Source: Oxalobacteraceae bacterium UBA6018 (GTDB lineage: Bacteria > Pseudomonadota > Gammaproteobacteria > Burkholderiales > Burkholderiaceae_D). From it: a stretch of DNA of 18,765 nt. The stretch is taken from the NCBI GenBank assembly GCA_002428015.1, contig DIZW01000102.1:12135-30899 (forward strand), read 5' to 3'. Below, one piece after another: positions 14,904-18,765 of this stretch (position 1 is its first letter; every line of letters begins with the position of its first letter). The notes beneath the pieces were generated by a model, which had not been told where the DNA came from, searched no databases, and saw only the letters and a list, made by a program, of their open reading frames with translations. A program made the position numbers and the translations under genes.

Positions 14904-15539
14904 ATGTACACCCTGATCTTCACCATCGCCGCCTACCTGATCGGCTCGATTTCCTTCGCCGTGGTCATGAGCCACGTGTTCGGCCTGTCCGACCCGCGCA
15001 CTTACGGGTCCAAGAATCCCGGCGCCACCAACGTCCTCCGCAGCGGCAACAAGAAGGCCGCCATCGCCACCCTGATCGGCGACGGCGCCAAGGGCTGGCT
15101 GGCCGTGTTCCTCGCCCTGCGCCTGCAAGACCACTTCGCCTTGCCCGACGCCGCCATCGCTTTGGTGGCCATCGCCGTCTTCCTCGGGCACCTGTGGCCG
15201 GTGTTCTTCCGTTTCGTCGGCGGCAAGGGCGTGGCCACCGCGCTCGGCGTGCTGCTCGGCCTGAACGTCTGGCTCGGCGTGGCCACCCTGGTGACCTGGC
15301 TCGTGATCGCCTACGCGTTCCGCTATTCCTCGCTGGCCGCGCTGGTGTCGGCCGTGTTCGCGCCGCTGTACTATGCTCTGCTGTTCGGCATCGACGAAAA
15401 GCTGTTCGCCGTGGTGGCCATGAGCTCCCTGCTGCTGATGCGCCACAGCAAAAACATCGGCAACCTCATCGCCGGCAAGGAAACCCGCATCGGCAGCAAG
15501 GCCAGCCCCGCCACCAAGTCCGCGCCCAAGAAGAAGTAG
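14904..15539 (+). CDS. plsY: Glycerol-3-phosphate acyltransferase PlsY
   Basis: 211-residue inner-membrane enzyme that transfers an acyl group from acyl-phosphate to glycerol-3-phosphate, giving lysophosphatidic acid, the first step of phospholipid synthesis (partner PlsX, not in the window). The three PlsY motifs are intact: GSKNPGATNVLR (35-46), IGDGAKGWLAV (58-68) and GHLWPVFFRFVGGKGVATALG (95-115). About five to six membrane segments are visible. The C-terminus is a basic, low-complexity tail (SKASPATKSAPKKK) beyond the usual end. The start ATG 14904 follows GAAAG. Downstream, 382 bp of repeats separate it from the next gene. Confidence 0.95.
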   Translation: MYTLIFTIAAYLIGSISFAVVMSHVFGLSDPRTYGSKNPGATNVLRSGNKKAAIATLIGDGAKGWLAVFLALRLQDHFALPDAAIALVAIAVFLGHLWPVFFRFVGGKGVATALGVLLGLNVWLGVATLVTWLVIAYAFRYSSLAALVSAVFAPLYYALLFGIDEKLFAVVAMSSLLLMRHSKNIGNLIAGKETRIGSKASPATKSAPKKK

Positions 15540-15583
15540 CAAGCAAGCGCACGTGCCTGGAGGCGACTTCCACGCAAGGCAAC

Positions 15584-15720
15584 GGGGTCGGAGGCGACAT
15601 CCGGACACGGCCTCAGCCGTCGAACAATTGGGCACAGGCGAGCTTGTGTCCGAATGTCATCTTCACCCAAAATAGAATTTTCAAGTGACCTGTTCGCCCC
15701 AGATAAAATTCGGAGCAGCC
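15584..15720. repeat. Intergenic repeat unit 1 (137 bp, decayed right arm)
   Basis: Begins with a 25-nt arm at 15584-15608 (GGGGTCGGAGGCGACATC then CGGACAC), then a 37-nt middle including a small hairpin ACGGC-CTCA-GCCGT. A degenerate right arm (15646-15668) begins GTGTCCGAATGTC but then diverges and loses bases. A tail follows, ending GATAAAATTCGGAGCAGCC (15702-15720). It is the same layout as unit 2, offset by 157 bp. Confidence 0.8.
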
Positions 15721-15740
15721 ACCTGTTCGCGCAACGGACC

Positions 15741-15875
15741 GGGGTCGGAGGCGACATCCGGACACGACCTCAGCTGTCGGATACTTGCACAGATGAGCTT
15801 GTGTCCGAATGTCGCCTCCGACCCCGATAAAATTTACGTGCGCCCGTCCCGGGCCCGATAAAATTCGGAGCAGCC
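15741..15875. repeat. Intergenic repeat unit 2 (135 bp, intact long stem)
   Basis: Left arm 15741-15765 and right arm 15801-15825 are inverted copies over 25 bp with a single mismatch, around a 35-nt middle. The tail repeats GATAAAATT twice (15826, 15857) and ends in the same 19-mer GATAAAATTCGGAGCAGCC (15857-15875) as unit 1. This resembles the dispersed REP-type palindromes common in Oxalobacteraceae, usually moved by a RAYT-type transposase elsewhere in the genome (family knowledge; none is encoded here). The remaining gap 15876-15921 holds only the leader of the next gene. Confidence 0.8.
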
Positions 15876-15921
15876 GCGGATTCGGGCGCCGAAAAAAACA
15901 TAAGACGATTAGGATGGACTC

Positions 15922-16566
15922 ATGAATAAACTGACAATCGACATCGTTTCCGACGTGGTCTGCCCGTGGTGCGTGATCGGCCTCAAGTCGCTCGAGCAGG
16001 CGCTCGCGCGAGTGGCGCCTGACATCAGCGCCGAGCTGCGTTTCCAGGCGTTCGAGCTCAATCCCGCCATGCCGCCCGAAGGCCAGGACATCGGCGAGCA
16101 CCTGGCGCAGAAGTACGGCGCCAGCGCCGAGCAGGGCGCGGCCAACCGCGAGACGATCCGCGCGCGCGGCGCCGAACTGGGTTTCCGCTTCGAGATGGCC
16201 CAGCGCGACCGCATCTATAACACCTTCGACGCCCACCGCCTGCTGCACTGGGCCGGCCTCATGGGCCGCCAGCACGCGCTGGCCATGGCCTTGTTCGACG
16301 CGTATTTCACGCGCGGCGAAAACCCTTCCGATCGCGCCGTGCTGGAACAGGCCGCCGAGCAGGCCGGCCTGGCGCGCGCCGAGGCAGCCGAGGTACTGGC
16401 CAGCGGGGCCTACGCGGCCGAGGTGCGCGAACTGGAGCAGTTCTATCGGGGCCACGGCATCAGCGCCGTGCCTTCCATCATCATCAACGAGCGCCACCTG
16501 ATTTCCGGCGGCCAGAGCCCCGAGGTGTTCGAACAGGCCCTGCGCCAGATCGCCGCCGCCGGCTGA
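15922..16566 (+). CDS. FrnE-like DsbA-family thiol oxidoreductase
   Basis: 214-residue thioredoxin-fold protein of the DsbA/FrnE (2-hydroxychromene-2-carboxylate isomerase-like) group. The active site CPWC is at Cys14-Cys17, directly after the first strand (MNKLTIDIVSDVV), and the cis-proline loop is VPSIII with Pro184. The helical insert between them (about 55-170) carries FELNPAMPPEG and the FDAHRLLHWA stretch typical of FrnE. No signal peptide is present, so it acts in the cytoplasm, probably as a disulfide isomerase/oxidoreductase or chaperone under oxidative stress (family inference). The start has AGGA about nine nt upstream. It is a single gene between the repeat region and the nitrate operon. 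Confidence 0.9.
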   Translation: MNKLTIDIVSDVVCPWCVIGLKSLEQALARVAPDISAELRFQAFELNPAMPPEGQDIGEHLAQKYGASAEQGAANRETIRARGAELGFRFEMAQRDRIYNTFDAHRLLHWAGLMGRQHALAMALFDAYFTRGENPSDRAVLEQAAEQAGLARAEAAEVLASGAYAAEVRELEQFYRGHGISAVPSIIINERHLISGGQSPEVFEQALRQIAAAG

Positions 16567-16574
16567 TCCCGCTT

Positions 16575-16617
16575 GGTGCGGCGCACAAGAAAGGTGCTCG
16601 CGCCGCGCCGCCGCACC
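16575..16617 (+). terminator. Possible stem-loop after the FrnE-like gene
   Basis: GGTGCGGCG (16575-16583) and CGCCGCACC (16609-16617) form 9-bp perfect arms around a 25-nt loop, starting 9 nt after the stop. There is no T-run, so intrinsic termination is doubtful. It overlaps the NtrC-like dyad, and the two readings may compete. Confidence 0.35.
16582..16598. promoter_or_regulatory. NtrC-like binding site upstream of nrtA
   Basis: CGCAC-A-AGAAA-G-GTGCT follows the NtrC layout TGCACC-N5-GGTGCA with the GCAC and GTGC cores at the correct 7-nt separation; nine of twelve consensus positions match. Its centre lies about 107 bp before the predicted sigma-54 start, a usual enhancer distance. Confidence 0.45.
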
Positions 16618-16670
16618 CCCAAAGCGGGGCGCCCATCCTCGTATTGATGTCTTCTCTCGTGCTGTCGTGC

Positions 16671-16686
16671 TGGCACGGCCCTTGCT
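16671..16686 (+). promoter_or_regulatory. Sigma-54 (RpoN) promoter of the nrtA operon
   Basis: TGGCAC-GGCCC-TTGCT matches the -24/-12 consensus TGGCAC-N5-TTGCW exactly, with GG (16672-16673) and GC (16684-16685) at the required spacing. It lies 83 bp before the nrtA ATG, and the predicted start is about 16697. Sigma-54 control with NtrC is expected for nitrate assimilation. Confidence 0.8.
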
Positions 16687-16703
16687 GATAAGAATGCAAG
16701 GGC
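16678..16703. promoter_or_regulatory. Perfect inverted repeat across the -12 box and start site
   Basis: GCCCTTGC (16678-16685), 10-nt spacer TGATAAGAAT, GCAAGGGC (16696-16703). The left arm contains the -12 element and the right arm contains the predicted start. Its position would let a bound protein block RNA polymerase; alternatively it is incidental. Confidence 0.5.
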
Positions 16704-16768
16704 TGGCGCGCGCTGCAGAGCGCAAAAGCTACCGACAGATCACCGCCGATTGCTCAAACGAGGGAACT

Positions 16769-18016
16769 ATGACGACCGATAACAATACAGATGAAACCCG
16801 CCGCACGGTGCTGAAAGTGGGCGCTGGCGCCTCACTGGCCGGCCTCACCGGCCTGGTCAGCGGCGGGGTGTTCGCCGCCGGCTCCGACAAGCCTGAAAAA
16901 GAAGAAGTCAAGGTGGGTTTCATCCCGCTGACGGACTGCGCCTCCGTGGTGATGGCGTCGGTACTGGGTTTCGACAAGAAATACGGGATCAAGATTGTAC
17001 CGAGCAAGGAGTCGTCCTGGGCCAGCGTGCGCGACAAGCTGGCCAACGGCGAGCTGGACGCGGCCCATGTGCTGTACGGCCTGGTCTACGGCGTGCAGAT
17101 GGGCATAGGCGGGCCCAGGAAGGACATGGCCGTCCTGATGAGCCTGAACAACAACGGCCAGGCCATCACGCTCTCGAGGAAGCTCGCCGACAAGGGCGCC
17201 GTCAACGGCGCCGCCCTGGCCAAGCTGATGCAGGCCGAGAAGCGCGAGTACGCGTTCGCGCAGACCTTCCCCACCGGCACCCACGCGATGTGGTTGTACT
17301 ACTGGCTGGCGACCTACGGCATCAACCCGATGAAGGACGCCAAGGTGATCACGGTGCCGCCGCCCCAGATGGTGGCCAATATGCGGGTCGGTAATATGGA
17401 CGGCTTTTGCGTGGGCGAGCCGTGGAACCACCGCGCCATCGTCGACGGGGTCGGCGTGACGGCCGCCACCACCCAGGACATCTGGCAGGACCATCCCGAG
17501 AAAACCCTGGGCACGACGCTCGACTGGGTCAAGAAATACCCGAACACGGCACGCGCCCTGGTGGCCGCCGTGCTCGAGGCGAGCAGGTGGATCGACGCCG
17601 GCTTGCAGAACAAGATCAAGATGGCGGAAACCATCGCTGACAAGTCCTACGTCAACACCTCGGTGGACGTGATCAACCAGCGCATCCTGGGCCGCTACCA
17701 GGACGGCATGGGCAAGACCTGGGACGACAAGCATTGCATGAAATTCTTCAACGACGGCCAGGTCAACTTTCCCTACCTGTCCGACGGCATGTGGTTCATG
17801 ACCCAGCATAAGCGCTGGGGCTTGCTCAAGAGCGAGCCGGACTACCTGGCCGCCGCCACCAGCGTCAACCAGATCGCGCTGTACAAGGACGCGGCGACGA
17901 TGGCCAAGGTCAGCGTGCCGAAGTCGCCGATGCGCAGCGCGAAACTGATCGACGGTGTGGTGTGGGACGGCAAGAATCCAAAGGCGTATGCCGAATCTTT
18001 CAAGATCAAAGCCTAA
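16769..18016 (+). CDS. nrtA: Nitrate-type ABC transporter substrate-binding protein (NrtA/CmpA family)
   Basis: 415-residue periplasmic binding protein for nitrate/nitrite (bicarbonate or sulfonate relatives cannot be fully excluded). The N-terminus TRRTVLKVGAG with Arg11-Arg12 followed by a hydrophobic stretch is a twin-arginine signal, with cleavage near VFAAG at about residue 36. The mature start VKVGFIPLTDCASVVMASVLGF is the classic NrtA/CmpA opening. Later signatures are KESSWASVRDKL, MSLNNNGQAITLS, FPTGTHAMWLYYWL and CVGEPWNHRA. ATG 16769 is chosen because GAGGGA precedes it and the Tat signal starts there, although the frame is open to 16667. It is followed after 15 bp by the permease gene. 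Expression is probably sigma-54 and nitrogen controlled. Confidence 0.92.
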   Translation: MTTDNNTDETRRTVLKVGAGASLAGLTGLVSGGVFAAGSDKPEKEEVKVGFIPLTDCASVVMASVLGFDKKYGIKIVPSKESSWASVRDKLANGELDAAHVLYGLVYGVQMGIGGPRKDMAVLMSLNNNGQAITLSRKLADKGAVNGAALAKLMQAEKREYAFAQTFPTGTHAMWLYYWLATYGINPMKDAKVITVPPPQMVANMRVGNMDGFCVGEPWNHRAIVDGVGVTAATTQDIWQDHPEKTLGTTLDWVKKYPNTARALVAAVLEASRWIDAGLQNKIKMAETIADKSYVNTSVDVINQRILGRYQDGMGKTWDDKHCMKFFNDGQVNFPYLSDGMWFMTQHKRWGLLKSEPDYLAAATSVNQIALYKDAATMAKVSVPKSPMRSAKLIDGVVWDGKNPKAYAESFKIKA

Positions 18017-18031
18017 GGCGAGGGAGATGTG

Positions 18032-18765
18032 ATGAGTGCAGTGTTCGATTCCAGTCTGAGCAGTCCGACCACCGCCGCGGCGGTCCAGCCGCCCCCGGAG
18101 AAGCGCCGCCGCAGCGAGCGCCTGGCAAGCCGGGGCGTGGCGCTGGCCAACGGCAACCCGCGCGCGCGGGCGCTGTTGCTGGCGCTGTTGCCGCCGCTGC
18201 TGGGCCTGTCGTTGCTGGTGCTGGTGTGGCAGGTCGTGTCTGCCAACAACGCCAGCTTCCCATCCCCGGCCGTGACCTGGACCGAGGCGGTGCGCCTGTT
18301 CGCCGATCCGTTCTACCGCAAGGGCCCGAACGACCAGGGCATCGGCTGGAACATCCTGGCCTCGCTCGAACGGGTCGGCGTGGGCTTCGGGCTGGCCGCC
18401 GCGGTCGGCATTCCGCTGGGCTTCATGATCGGCCGCTCGAAATTTTTGGCCGGCATGTTCAATCCCATTGTCAGCCTGCTCAAGCCGGTCTCGCCGCTGG
18501 CTTGGCTGCCGATCGGCCTGCTGGTGTTCAAGGCCGCCAACCCGGCCGCCATCTGGTCGATCTTCATCTGCTCGATCTGGCAGATGGTCATCAACACGGC
18601 CGCCGGCGTGCGGCGCGTGCCGCAGGACTACATGAACGTGGCGCGCGTGCTGAACCTGTCGGAGTGGAAGATCTTCACCAAGATCCTGCTGCCGTCGGTG
18701 CTGCCGCACATGCTGACCGGCGTGCGCCTGGCCATCGGCACGGCCTGGCTGGTGATCGTCGCGGC
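18032..18765 (+). CDS. nrtB: Nitrate ABC transporter permease NrtB (3' end beyond window)
   Basis: The open frame runs off the right edge; 244 codons are visible. It is the inner-membrane permease partner of NrtA. A polar, basic N-terminus (about 45 residues) precedes membrane segment 1 (LLLALLPPLLGLSLLVLVWQVV). Next is the NrtB-specific PFYRKGPNDQGIGWNILASL, then segments within about 108-165 and the cytoplasmic coupling loop YMNVARVLNLSEWKIFTKIL with the following LPSVLPHMLTGVRLAIG. This loop is the ATPase contact of binding-protein-dependent permeases; Asn stands where many have the conserved Gly. A ribosome site GAGGGAG lies about 7 nt before ATG 18032. The ATPase gene is expected to follow outside the window. 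Confidence 0.92.
   Translation, partial: MSAVFDSSLSSPTTAAAVQPPPEKRRRSERLASRGVALANGNPRARALLLALLPPLLGLSLLVLVWQVVSANNASFPSPAVTWTEAVRLFADPFYRKGPNDQGIGWNILASLERVGVGFGLAAAVGIPLGFMIGRSKFLAGMFNPIVSLLKPVSPLAWLPIGLLVFKAANPAAIWSIFICSIWQMVINTAAGVRRVPQDYMNVARVLNLSEWKIFTKILLPSVLPHMLTGVRLAIGTAWLVIVA

Noticed and set aside
15584..15875. Possible CRISPR array
   Set aside because: Only two long composite units with an internal long stem and unequal decay; no short regular repeats and spacers, and no cas gene.
15613..16725. 370-residue minus-strand frame opposite the FrnE-like gene, running into the repeats
   Set aside because: It translates the palindromic repeats twice into similar peptides and antisense FrnE; no domain is recognisable, and such frames are a known artefact of this repeat type.

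Overview
High-GC, gene-dense DNA with the look of a betaproteobacterial chromosome. The gene set (DctS/DctPQM, Ogt-XerD, HAE-1 RND efflux, YbaK, PlsY, NrtA/NrtB), the codon use and the dispersed long-stem intergenic repeats suggest Burkholderiales, probably Oxalobacteraceae (Massilia-like). That placement is inference; no rRNA or other marker gene is present. No tRNA, rRNA, CRISPR array, transposase or prophage was seen.

Layout. (1) 1-4432: C4-dicarboxylate module. A DctS-type sensor kinase, cut by the left window edge just after its H-box histidine, is divergent from the TRAP transporter genes dctP-dctQ-dctM. Two strong hairpins separate dctP from dctQM. (2) 4433-4767: a gene-free stretch that appears to hold a small RNA of about 190 nt. 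It has a -10 box, a 5' hairpin beginning at the predicted first base, a second hairpin presenting AUGGA in its loop, seven GGA motifs and a clean intrinsic terminator. (3) 4768-6420: ogt (DNA alkyl-cysteine methyltransferase) overlapping xerD, then a 57-residue highly charged small protein. (4) 6506-10843, minus strand: an RND efflux pump with its membrane-fusion protein, lacking an outer-membrane channel gene nearby. (5) 11178-13268: a PAS-PAS-GGDEF-EAL cyclic-di-GMP protein whose 3' end overlaps the convergent endonuclease/exonuclease/phosphatase-family gene (13249-14223). (6) 14259-15539: ybaK (aminoacyl-tRNA editing) and plsY (phospholipid synthesis), separated by an unusual T-depleted leader. 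(7) 15540-15921: a tandem pair of about 136-nt repeat units containing a 25-bp stem, followed by a FrnE-like DsbA-fold protein. (8) 16567-18765: start of a nitrate-type ABC uptake operon (nrtA, partial nrtB) behind a well-matched sigma-54 promoter, with an NtrC-like site upstream and a perfect 8-bp-arm inverted repeat lying across the -12 box and start site.

The coding genes are mostly standard housekeeping, transport and signalling genes. The most novel material is non-coding: the candidate GGA-rich sRNA at 4498-4688, the operator-like repeat over the nrtA sigma-54 promoter, the 15584-15875 tandem repeat and the plsY leader. All regulatory calls come from reading sequence by eye, without folding or database software.
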